Of a stretch of DNA of 7,140 nt, positions 1-7,093 are shown piece by piece; position 1 is the first letter of the stretch; each line of letters begins with the position of its first letter. The DNA lies in assembly GCA_947385185.1 (NCBI GenBank), contig CANDJX010000082.1:1-7140 (forward strand), in the 5' to 3' direction. The position numbers and the translations under genes were made by a program. The notes under the pieces are model-generated. The model was not told the DNA's origin. It did not search any database and worked only from the letters and a program-made list of their open reading frames with translations. This stretch comes from an uncultured Clostridia bacterium. GTDB taxonomy: Bacteria; Bacillota; Clostridia; Christensenellales; Pumilibacteraceae.

Positions 1-950
1 ATCCGTCGTATTACGGTCAGATTATCACGCAGACGTTCCCGCTTATAGGCAATTACGGCGCGATTTCGGTCGATTCGGAAAGCCGCAAAGCGTATTGCAA
101 CGGCTACATAGTGCGCGAGCTTTGCAGGGAAGGAAGCAATTTCCGTAAAGAGTCCGAACTCGCCGACTGGCTCGAAGCGCAGAAAATAGTCGGTATCGAA
201 GGCATAGATACGCGCAGGCTTACGAAAACGATAAGAGAAAGCGGCGTAATGAACGGTATGATAACGCCGAGCCTTTCCCGCCTGGACGAAAAACTTGCGA
301 AAATAAAGGCGTTCCGCGTCATGGACGCGCCGCGCGCGACTACCGTCTCCGAGCACGAGGTTTCGGGAAAGGGCAGGAAAGTCGTCCTTATCGATTACGG
401 CGCGAAGCACAATATCGTGCGCGAGCTCGTTTCCCGTGGCTGCGAAGTGCACGTGGTGTCCTGCCGCACGAGCGCGGAAGAAATACTTGCGATGAACCCC
501 CGCGGCATAATGCTCAGCAACGGCGGCGGAGATCCCGCGGACGCCGTCTACGAAATCGAGCAGATAAGAAAACTCAACGAAAAAAAGATTCCCACGTTCG
601 GTATTTGTCTGGGGCATCAGCTCATGGCGCTTGCCGTCGGCGCGAAAACCGTAAAGCTCAAGTACGGTCACCGCGGCGCGAACCAGCCCGTCAAAGACCT
701 TGAAACGGGCAGGGTATACATCACGAGCCAGAACCACGGATACGCGGTCAAAAACAGCTCGCTTCCCGAGTCCGTCGGAAAGGTGCGCATGATAAACGTG
801 AACGACAAGACCTGTGAAGGCATAGATTACGTAGGACGTCCGTGCTTTACGGTGCAGTTCCATCCCGAAGCGCACGGCGGACCGCTCGATACGAGAATTC
901 TGTTCGACAGATTTGTGGAAATGATAGACAAGGAGGGACGCAATGCCTAA
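1..950 (+). CDS. carA: Carbamoyl-phosphate synthetase small subunit (glutaminase), 5'-partial
   Basis: This subunit hydrolyses glutamine and passes ammonia to CarB for carbamoyl phosphate synthesis, in the cytoplasm. The frame is open from the window edge (first full codon at 3) and starts PSYYGQ, matching the DPSY segment near residue 45 of E. coli CarA. About 45 N-terminal residues are therefore missing; 315 are visible, giving about 360 in total, normal for the family. Next come the N-terminal-domain motifs GIEGIDTRRLTKTIRE and NGMI. The class I glutamine amidotransferase domain follows: a glycine-rich SNGGGDP loop (window residues 172-178), the nucleophile in GICLGHQ (Cys at 606-608), TSQNHGYAV, and the catalytic His and Glu in VQFHPEAHGG (861-863, 867-869). 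The ATG at 111 is internal, since homology continues upstream of it. The stop overlaps the carB start by 8 bases, so translation is probably coupled. The promoter and any pyrimidine-responsive leader lie outside the window. Confidence 0.97.
   Translation, partial: PSYYGQIITQTFPLIGNYGAISVDSESRKAYCNGYIVRELCREGSNFRKESELADWLEAQKIVGIEGIDTRRLTKTIRESGVMNGMITPSLSRLDEKLAKIKAFRVMDAPRATTVSEHEVSGKGRKVVLIDYGAKHNIVRELVSRGCEVHVVSCRTSAEEILAMNPRGIMLSNGGGDPADAVYEIEQIRKLNEKKIPTFGICLGHQLMALAVGAKTVKLKYGHRGANQPVKDLETGRVYITSQNHGYAVKNSSLPESVGKVRMINVNDKTCEGIDYVGRPCFTVQFHPEAHGGPLDTRILFDRFVEMIDKEGRNA
930..936 (+). promoter_or_regulatory. Ribosome binding site for carB
   Basis: AAGGAGG lies inside the end of carA, six bases before the carB ATG at 943. 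It is a near-perfect Shine-Dalgarno match. It fixes the carB start and supports translational coupling with carA, whose stop codon (948-950) lies just inside carB. Confidence 0.9.
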
Positions 951-3900
951 AAATAAAGACATAAAGAAAGTACTCGTAATAGGCTCGGGTCCGATCACGA
1001 TAGGACAGGCGGCGGAATTCGATTACGCCGGCACGCAGGCGTGTCACACTCTGAAAAACGAAAAAATCGAAGTGGTGCTCGTCAATTCCAATCCCGCTAC
1101 TATAATGACGGACAAAGCGATGGCGGATCAGATTTATATCGAACCGCTTACGCTTCCCGTCCTCGAAAGAATAATACTGCGCGAAAAACCGGACGGCATA
1201 CTGCCGAGCCTCGGCGGTCAGACCGGACTTACTTTGTCCATGCAGCTCGACAAGAGCGGATTTTTGAAAGCGAACAACGTCCGTTTGCTCGGCATGAATC
1301 CGGAAACTATAGACAAGGCGGAGGACAGACAGCTGTTCAAAGACACGATGGAGTCGATCGGACAGCCGGTCATTCCGTCGGTCGTCGTGAATGACGTTCA
1401 GAGCGCGGTCGACTTCGCGAACGAGATCGGCTATCCCGTCATCGTGCGTCCGGCGTTCACGCTCGGCGGCGCGGGCGGCGGTATAGCCGCGGACGAAAAA
1501 GAACTGCGCGAGATCGCGGCGGGCGGACTTTATCTTTCGCCCATAACGCAGGTGCTCATAGAAAAATGTATTTCGGGCTGGAAAGAGATCGAGTTCGAGG
1601 TAATGCGCGACCATGCGGGCAACGTGATCGCCGTCTGCTCGATGGAAAACTTCGACCCCGTCGGCGTGCATACGGGCGACAGTATAGTCGTCGCGCCTTG
1701 CGTCACGCTTGCGGATAAAGAATATCAAATGCTCAGAACGGCGGCGCTCGACATAATCACCGCGCTCGGCGTGGAGGGCGGTTGCAACTGTCAGTTCGCG
1801 CTCAAGCCCGACAGCATGGAGTACGCCGTGATCGAAGTCAATCCGAGAGTTTCGCGTTCGTCCGCGCTCGCTTCCAAAGCTACGGGTTATCCCATCGCAA
1901 AGGTCGCTACGCTCGTCGCGCTCGGTTATAACCTCGACGAGATCCCCAACGTCGTCACGGGCAAGACGAAGGCTTGCTTCGAGCCGGCTATAGACTACGT
2001 CGTAGTCAAGCTCCCGCGCTGGCCGTTCGATAAGTTCGTTTACGCAAAGCGTACCCTCGGCACGCAGATGAAAGCCACCGGCGAAGTCATGGCGATCGCG
2101 CCGACGTTCGAACAGGCGCTTATGAAGGCGGTGCGCGGAAGCGAAGGGTACAGCCTCGACAACGCCAAGTATAACGGTTATTCGGACGAGCGCGTGCTGT
2201 CGTCGATCATGCCCGCAAACGACTACCGTCTGTTCATGATATACGAAGCGCTTAAACGCAAATTGCGCACGGTGGACGAGATATGCGACGAAACGAAGAT
2301 CGATAAGTGGTTCATTTCCAAAATACAGAATCTCATAGATTACGAAAACGGGATCCGCGGCAGAAAACTTTCCGCAGACGAATATCTCAGAGGCAAGAAA
2401 CTCGGTTATCCCGACAAAGTGCTGTCCGACATCAGCGGCGAACCTTTGCCGAAGCATCGCAAAGCCGTTTATAAAATGGTCGATACCTGCGCCGCCGAGT
2501 TCGCAGCCGAAACCCCGTACTTCTATTCCACTTACGACGACGAGAACGAAGCTGCGGAATTCATGGCGGCTCATTCGGATAAAAAGAAACGCCGCGTGAT
2601 AGTGTTCGGGTCCGGTCCCATAAGGATAGGACAGGGCATCGAATTCGACTATGCGTCCGTGCATTGCGTGTGGGCGCTCAAGGAAGCGGGCTGCGACGTC
2701 GCGATAGTAAACAACAATCCCGAAACGGTTTCCACCGATTTCGATACTGCGGACAGACTTTATTTCGAACCGCTTACTCCCGAAGACGTGGATAACGTAA
2801 TCGCGACCGAAAAGCCGTACGGCGCCGTCGTGGCGTTCGGCGGACAGACGGCGATCAAACTTACCAAACATCTGTCCGATTCGGGCGTTCGTATTCTCGG
2901 GACGTCGGCGGACATGATAGACGCGGCGGAGGACAGAGAGCGATTCGACGAACTTCTCGAAAAGCTCGATATACGTCGTCCTGCCGGTCACACCGTCACG
3001 AATACCGAAGACGCGCTTAAAGTCGGCGAACTTCTCGGCTATCCCGTGCTCATGCGCCCGAGCTACGTTCTCGGCGGTCAGAACATGATAATCGCATGGG
3101 GCGAGGACGACATTAAGGAATATATGCGCGTCATATTGACCGAAAACCCCGACAATATAATCCTCATCGACAAATACGTCATGGGAACGGAGGTCGAGGT
3201 CGACGCGATATGCGACGGTAAGGATATACTCATACCCGGAATAATGGAACACGTCGAACGCACGGGCGTGCACAGCGGCGACTCCATAGCGATCTATCCC
3301 GCACAGAATCTTACCGACGAAATTACCGAAAAACTGATAGAGAATACCCGCGCGCTTGCTCTCGGACTGAATACGAAGGGTCTTATCAATATTCAGTATA
3401 TTATAAAGAACAATCAGATCTACGTTATAGAGGTTAATCCCAGATCGAGCCGTACCGTGCCGTATATAAGCAAGGTTACGGGCGTACCGATGATCAAGCT
3501 CGCTACGGATTGTATGCTCGGAAAACAGCTCCGTCGGCTCGGCTACGGTACCGGACTTTACCGTCGCAGTCCGTACGTCGCGGTAAAGGTACCTATCTTC
3601 TCGTTCGAAAAACTCGCCGATCTCGATACGCATCTCGGTCCCGAAATGAAGTCCACCGGCGAGGTGCTCGGCATAGGCAAGAGCCTCGACGAAGCGCTGT
3701 TCAAAGGACTGTGCGCGGCGGGTTACAATATGGATAAGCGCAGCCGTAAAGGCGTGCTTATCACCGTCCGCGATGCGGATAAACCCGAGATCGCGCCCAT
3801 CGCGAAGAAGTACGGCGAACTCGGCTATAAACTTTACGCTACGGCTGGAACGGCGGACGTGCTCCGCCGCGCGGGTATGGAAGTGACGGTCGTCAAGAAA

Positions 3901-4989
3901 ATCAGCGACGGCGGAGAAGAAACCACTTTCGATACTCTCAGTTCGGGTAAGGTCAATTTGCTTATATGCACTTCGTCCCGAGGGCGCATACCGTCCGAGG
4001 ACGACGTAAAACTCCGTCGCCTGGCGGTCACGCTCGCGATCCCCGGACTGACGTCGCTCGACACCGCGAACGCGCTCGCCGATTCGCTCCGCTCGAAGTA
4101 TTCGCAAGGCAATATCGAGCTTGTGGACATCAACCGTATGCGTAGCGAAAAACAGAAGATTACGTTCGTTAAAATGCAGGGCTCGGGAAACGATTATATC
4201 TATATCGATTGTTCGGCGCACAGCATTTCGAATATGGAATCCATCGCGGTTAATTTGTCCGACCGTCATTTCGGAGTGGGCGGCGACGGAGTGATATTCA
4301 TATGCCCGTCCGACGTAGCCGATGCGAAAATGCTCATGTTCAATTCGGACGGAAGCGAAGGCATGATGTGCGGCAACGCCATAAGGTGTGTGGGAAAATA
4401 CCTGTACGACAACGGTCGCGTCAGTGATAAGAATATAACGATCGAAACAAAGAGCGGCATAAAGAAACTCAATCTTTACGTAAGGAACAATTCGGTCACT
4501 TCGGCGCGCGTCGATATGGGCGAACCTAAGTTCGACGCGGCTAAGATCCCGGTCAGACTTACAGGCGAAGTGATAGGAAAGAAAGTGACGCTTGCCGGAG
4601 AAGAACGCACGATAACGTGCGTATCCATGGGCAACCCGCATTGCGTCATCGTAGTCGACGACGTGGACAATACGGACGTCGGCGGGATAGGCGCGGAGAT
4701 CGAAAACGACGCTTTGTTCCCGGACAGAGTAAACGTCGAATTCGTTCAGGTCCTCGACGAAACCACCGCAAAAGTACGCGTGTGGGAACGCGGCACGGGC
4801 GAAACTTACGCTTGCGGCACGGGAACGTGCGCGGCGGTGGTCGCTCTTACGCGGCTCGGTAAATTCAAGCCCGGAGATACCGTAACGGTCAAAGTCAAGG
4901 GCGGCGAACTCAACGTACAGTATACGGGAGAAACTGTATATCTGACCGGCGACGCCGTGGAAGTTTACAAAGGAGTTGTGAGATTATGA
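943..4989 (+). CDS. carB-dapF: Carbamoyl-phosphate synthetase large subunit fused to diaminopimelate epimerase
   Basis: One 1348-residue frame encodes two enzymes. Residues 1 to about 1067 are a full CarB, which makes carbamoyl phosphate from bicarbonate, ammonia and two ATP. Its first ATP-grasp half starts with VLVIGSGPITIGQ, has Arg169 in RPAFTLGGAGGG and Glu298 in EVNPRVSRSSALASK. An oligomerisation region covers roughly 400-545. The second half starts at about 547 with RVIVFGSGPIRIGQGIEFDY, has Arg705 in RPSYVLGG and Glu830 in EVNPRSSRTVPYISK. An MGS-like allosteric domain runs from about 937 (GVLITVRDADK, ATAGTADVLRRAG, TSLDTANALA); in E. coli this region binds UMP, IMP and ornithine. 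After ELVDINRMR the frame runs straight into DapF (residues 1072-1348). Both parts match the usual lengths (E. coli CarB 1073, DapF 274). The start has a strong ribosome binding site, and the end overlaps pyrG by four bases (ATGA). I saw no sign of decay. Whether the product stays joined or is cleaved cannot be told from sequence. Confidence 0.93.
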   Translation: MPKNKDIKKVLVIGSGPITIGQAAEFDYAGTQACHTLKNEKIEVVLVNSNPATIMTDKAMADQIYIEPLTLPVLERIILREKPDGILPSLGGQTGLTLSMQLDKSGFLKANNVRLLGMNPETIDKAEDRQLFKDTMESIGQPVIPSVVVNDVQSAVDFANEIGYPVIVRPAFTLGGAGGGIAADEKELREIAAGGLYLSPITQVLIEKCISGWKEIEFEVMRDHAGNVIAVCSMENFDPVGVHTGDSIVVAPCVTLADKEYQMLRTAALDIITALGVEGGCNCQFALKPDSMEYAVIEVNPRVSRSSALASKATGYPIAKVATLVALGYNLDEIPNVVTGKTKACFEPAIDYVVVKLPRWPFDKFVYAKRTLGTQMKATGEVMAIAPTFEQALMKAVRGSEGYSLDNAKYNGYSDERVLSSIMPANDYRLFMIYEALKRKLRTVDEICDETKIDKWFISKIQNLIDYENGIRGRKLSADEYLRGKKLGYPDKVLSDISGEPLPKHRKAVYKMVDTCAAEFAAETPYFYSTYDDENEAAEFMAAHSDKKKRRVIVFGSGPIRIGQGIEFDYASVHCVWALKEAGCDVAIVNNNPETVSTDFDTADRLYFEPLTPEDVDNVIATEKPYGAVVAFGGQTAIKLTKHLSDSGVRILGTSADMIDAAEDRERFDELLEKLDIRRPAGHTVTNTEDALKVGELLGYPVLMRPSYVLGGQNMIIAWGEDDIKEYMRVILTENPDNIILIDKYVMGTEVEVDAICDGKDILIPGIMEHVERTGVHSGDSIAIYPAQNLTDEITEKLIENTRALALGLNTKGLINIQYIIKNNQIYVIEVNPRSSRTVPYISKVTGVPMIKLATDCMLGKQLRRLGYGTGLYRRSPYVAVKVPIFSFEKLADLDTHLGPEMKSTGEVLGIGKSLDEALFKGLCAAGYNMDKRSRKGVLITVRDADKPEIAPIAKKYGELGYKLYATAGTADVLRRAGMEVTVVKKISDGGEETTFDTLSSGKVNLLICTSSRGRIPSEDDVKLRRLAVTLAIPGLTSLDTANALADSLRSKYSQGNIELVDINRMRSEKQKITFVKMQGSGNDYIYIDCSAHSISNMESIAVNLSDRHFGVGGDGVIFICPSDVADAKMLMFNSDGSEGMMCGNAIRCVGKYLYDNGRVSDKNITIETKSGIKKLNLYVRNNSVTSARVDMGEPKFDAAKIPVRLTGEVIGKKVTLAGEERTITCVSMGNPHCVIVVDDVDNTDVGGIGAEIENDALFPDRVNVEFVQVLDETTAKVRVWERGTGETYACGTGTCAAVVALTRLGKFKPGDTVTVKVKGGELNVQYTGETVYLTGDAVEVYKGVVRL
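4156..4986 (+). other. dapF: Diaminopimelate epimerase module at the C-terminus of the CarB fusion
   Basis: Fusion residues 1072-1348 form a complete DapF, the cofactor-independent racemase converting LL- to meso-diaminopimelate for lysine and peptidoglycan synthesis. Visible motifs in order: FVKMQGSGNDYIYID (1075-1089), FGVGGDGVIFI, NSDGSEGMMCGNAIRC with the first catalytic Cys at 1143 (4369-4371), VSMGNPHCVI (Met1229 onward), and ERGTGETYACGTGTCAAVV with the second catalytic Cys at 1291 (4813-4815). It ends normally with YLTGDAVEVYKGVVRL. The usual DapF start Met, a few residues before the KMxGxGNDY motif, is replaced by Lys1072 or its neighbours. The only nearby ATG codons are at 4138 (Met1066, at the end of CarB) and 4174 (inside the motif). 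Neither has a convincing Shine-Dalgarno sequence; the best is a weak GTGGA at 4123-4127, ten bases before 4138. Synthesis as part of the fusion is therefore the simplest reading, although minor internal initiation at 4138 is not excluded. Confidence 0.93.
4969..4975 (+). promoter_or_regulatory. Ribosome binding site for pyrG
   Basis: AAAGGAG lies inside the last dapF codons, ten bases before the pyrG ATG at 4986. The spacing is slightly long but usable. With the ATGA stop/start overlap at 4986-4989 it points to coupled translation of the fusion gene and pyrG. Confidence 0.8.
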
Positions 4990-6605
4990 CGAAATATATT
5001 TTCGTGACGGGCGGCGTCGTTTCCGGACTCGGGAAAGGTATTACCGCCGCATCGCTCGGAATGCTTTTGAAAGCAAAGGGGCTTAAAGTCGCGTCACAGA
5101 AGCTCGACCCCTACATCAATATCGATCCGGGCACGATGAGTCCTTATCAGCACGGCGAAGTTTTCGTCACCGACGACGGCGCGGAAACCGACCTCGATCT
5201 CGGACATTACGAAAGATTTATCGACGAGAACCTCAATAAGTTTTCCAACCTCACAACGGGCAAGGTATACTGGAACGTACTCAATAACGAGCGTAGCGGA
5301 ATGTATAACGGAGAAACCGTTCAGGTCATTCCGCATATTACGAACGAGATCAAACGTTTCGTATATTCGGTCGCGAAAACGGACGGCGCGGACGTGGTCA
5401 TCACCGAAATCGGCGGCACGATCGGCGACATAGAGAGCCTGCCTTTCCTCGAGGCTATCCGTCAGGTAGGAAACGAGGTGGGAAGGGAAAACTGTCTGTA
5501 CATTCACGTGACGCTCGTTCCGCTCATAAAGTCGAGCGGGGAAGTCAAATCGAAGCCGACTCAGCATTCGGTCAAAGAACTGCAGTCGCTCGGCATTCAG
5601 CCCGACCTCGTGGTTTGCCGCTGCGACGACAGACTGGACGACAACATAAAAAAGAAGATCGCATTGACGTGCAACGTTTACCCCGACTGCGTGATAGAAA
5701 ACCGCAACGTCGGACTGCTTTACGAAGCGCCCATGATGCTCGAGGAAAGCCGGATATGCGAGGTCGTCACGAGACTGCTCGGCTTGCCCGATAATCCGCC
5801 CGATCTGACGGACTGGCAGAGTATGCTCGACAAAGCTCACGCGAGGAGCAAAGAAGTCACTATCGCGATCTGCGGCAAATACACGCATATGTACGATACC
5901 TATCTTTCGATTATAGAAGCGCTTACGCACGCCGGCATTCATAACGGCGCGAAGATCAACATCGACTGGGTGGACAGCGAAAAACTTACGGAGGATAACT
6001 ATAAAAACCGTCTGAGCAACGCCGACGGCATTCTCGTGCCCGGCGGGTTCGGTGACCGCGGCATAGAAGGAATGATCCTCGGCGCGAGATATGCGCGCGA
6101 AAGCGGCGTTCCGTATTTCGGAATATGTCTCGGAATGCAGATCGCCGTAATCGAGTTCGCGCGCAACGTCGCGGGACTTACGCAGGCTAACAGCCGCGAA
6201 TTCGACCATTCTTCGCCAGACAAAGTCATCGATTTCATGGAAGGACAAATGGGGCTGGAGAATACGGGCGGCACAATGCGTCTCGGCGCTTACGAGTGCG
6301 AAATTGCGCCGGGCACGTTGCTTTCGAAATGTTATGACGGCGCGGGCGTTGTATACGAGCGCCACCGCCACCGTTTTGAGTTCAACAACGCATATCGCGA
6401 CAGATTCAGGCAGCTCGGGCTCGTGCTCGGCGGCAGAAATCCGCAGAACGATCTTGTCGAGTCCGTCGAAGTCCCCGGTCATCCGTTCTATATCGGCGTT
6501 CAGTATCATCCCGAATTCAAGTCGCGCCCGCACCGTCCTCAGCCTATATTCAAAGCGTTCGTTGCGGCATCGCTTAAGAATAAGGAATCCAAAAACAAGA
6601 AATAA
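4986..6605 (+). CDS. pyrG: CTP synthase (glutamine-hydrolysing)
   Basis: The enzyme converts UTP to CTP with ATP and glutamine, the last step of de novo pyrimidine nucleotide synthesis. The protein is 539 residues (E. coli 545) and complete. The N-terminal synthase domain has the nucleotide-binding loop GGVVSGLGKG (residues 9-18), QKLDPYINIDPGTMSPYQHGE, DDGAETDLDLGHYERF (from 63, with Asp69 a likely Mg ligand) and EIGGTIGDIES (141-151), followed by the UTP-site segment KSKPTQHSV. The class I amidotransferase domain begins near 290 (EVTIAICGKY). It has the PGGFGDRG loop (Gly353-354), the nucleophile Cys381 in GICLGMQ (6126-6128) and the His508/Glu510 pair in VQYHPEFKSRP. It ends in a short lysine-rich tail. 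It is translationally coupled to the upstream fusion gene and followed after 12 bases by dapL. Having carAB and pyrG together places the first step and the last nucleotide-forming step of the pathway in one transcript. Start choice is secure from the ribosome binding site and the MTKYIFVTGG start. Confidence 0.98.
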   Translation: MTKYIFVTGGVVSGLGKGITAASLGMLLKAKGLKVASQKLDPYINIDPGTMSPYQHGEVFVTDDGAETDLDLGHYERFIDENLNKFSNLTTGKVYWNVLNNERSGMYNGETVQVIPHITNEIKRFVYSVAKTDGADVVITEIGGTIGDIESLPFLEAIRQVGNEVGRENCLYIHVTLVPLIKSSGEVKSKPTQHSVKELQSLGIQPDLVVCRCDDRLDDNIKKKIALTCNVYPDCVIENRNVGLLYEAPMMLEESRICEVVTRLLGLPDNPPDLTDWQSMLDKAHARSKEVTIAICGKYTHMYDTYLSIIEALTHAGIHNGAKINIDWVDSEKLTEDNYKNRLSNADGILVPGGFGDRGIEGMILGARYARESGVPYFGICLGMQIAVIEFARNVAGLTQANSREFDHSSPDKVIDFMEGQMGLENTGGTMRLGAYECEIAPGTLLSKCYDGAGVVYERHRHRFEFNNAYRDRFRQLGLVLGGRNPQNDLVESVEVPGHPFYIGVQYHPEFKSRPHRPQPIFKAFVAASLKNKESKNKK

Positions 6606-6610
6606 GAGGT
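6606..6610 (+). promoter_or_regulatory. Ribosome binding site for dapL
   Basis: GAGGT follows directly after the pyrG stop, seven bases before the dapL ATG at 6618. It lies in the only intergenic gap of the window (12 bases), which is too short to hold a terminator or separate promoter, so dapL is probably co-transcribed with pyrG. Confidence 0.75.
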
Positions 6611-6617
6611 CGTTATC

Positions 6618-7093
6618 ATGAAAATAAATTCCAATTACGATAAGATACAGAACAGTTATCTGTTCGTCGAAATCGCCAACCGCGTAAAAAAGTACTCTGC
6701 GGCGAATCCGGGCGCGGACATCATTCGTCTCGGCATAGGCGACGTGACCCGCCCGCTCGCTCCGTGCGTAGTTAAAGCGGGACTGAAAGCAGTCGAAGAA
6801 ATGGGAAGAGCGGAAACCTTCCGCGGCTACAGCCCCGATTCTCAGGGCTACGACTTTTTACGCGACGCGATTTCGAGATATTATTCGCGCTTCGGCGTAA
6901 AAGTATCCGCTCACGAAGTGCACGTTTCGGACGGAGCGAAAAGCGATTGCGGCAATATAGTCGATCTTTTCGACGCGGATAATACGGTGCTTATCCCCGA
7001 TCCGGTCTATCCGGTATACCTCGATTCCAACGTAATGAGCGGAAGAAAGATCATATATTGCAACGCGACGGAAGAAACCGATTTCGCGCCGGT
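6618..7093 (+). CDS. dapL: LL-diaminopimelate aminotransferase, 3'-partial
   Basis: DapL is a fold-type I PLP enzyme that converts tetrahydrodipicolinate directly to LL-diaminopimelate using glutamate, bypassing the succinylated or acetylated intermediates. Its product is the substrate of DapF, encoded two genes upstream by product order. About 158 native residues of a usual ~400 are present. Recognisable segments are NYDKIQNSYLFVEIANRV near the start, IRLGIGDVTRPLAPCV, FRGYSPDSQGYDFLRDAI, the PLP-phosphate region SDGAKSDCG (104-112) and PDPVYPVYLD (127-136). These fit DapL better than a general aspartate aminotransferase. The PLP-binding lysine lies in the missing part. The gene is not naturally truncated: native sequence stops at about 7093, where sequencing adapter begins, and the apparent TAG stop at 7113-7115 and the last residues (DRKSVV) are adapter-encoded. 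Confidence 0.93.

Noticed and set aside
111..950. carA starting at the ATG at 111
   Set aside because: The same frame is open to the window edge and encodes conserved CarA sequence (PSYYGQIITQTFPLIGNYG) upstream of 111, so the gene is cut by the window and the ATG is internal.
1041..1394. Small plus-strand open frames inside carB and dapF (for example 1041-1394, 3510-3737, 4617-4862)
   Set aside because: These are out-of-frame readings of the conserved gene, rich in Arg, without a ribosome binding site that I could see or any family resemblance.
4120..4176. The fusion as an obvious frameshift or assembly artefact
   Set aside because: Residues on both sides of the joint stay in frame with sensible family sequence, no run of nonsense residues is present, and no other frame offers a better CarB end or DapF start. 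A single substituted stop codon cannot be excluded without reads.
847..4641. A 1264-codon open frame on the minus strand opposite carB-dapF
   Set aside because: It is codon-aligned with the real gene and is open only because the sense strand lacks TTA, CTA and TCA codons. Its product is rich in Arg, His, Tyr and Phe and shows no recognisable domain, while the plus strand encodes conserved enzymes throughout.
5094..6533. A 479-codon open frame on the minus strand opposite pyrG
   Set aside because: It is the same codon-aligned shadow effect. It ends exactly at the single TCA codon of pyrG and has no recognisable protein features.
6606..6617. A promoter or terminator between pyrG and dapL
   Set aside because: The gap is 12 bases and is occupied by the dapL ribosome binding site. 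I saw no hairpin followed by a T-run there.
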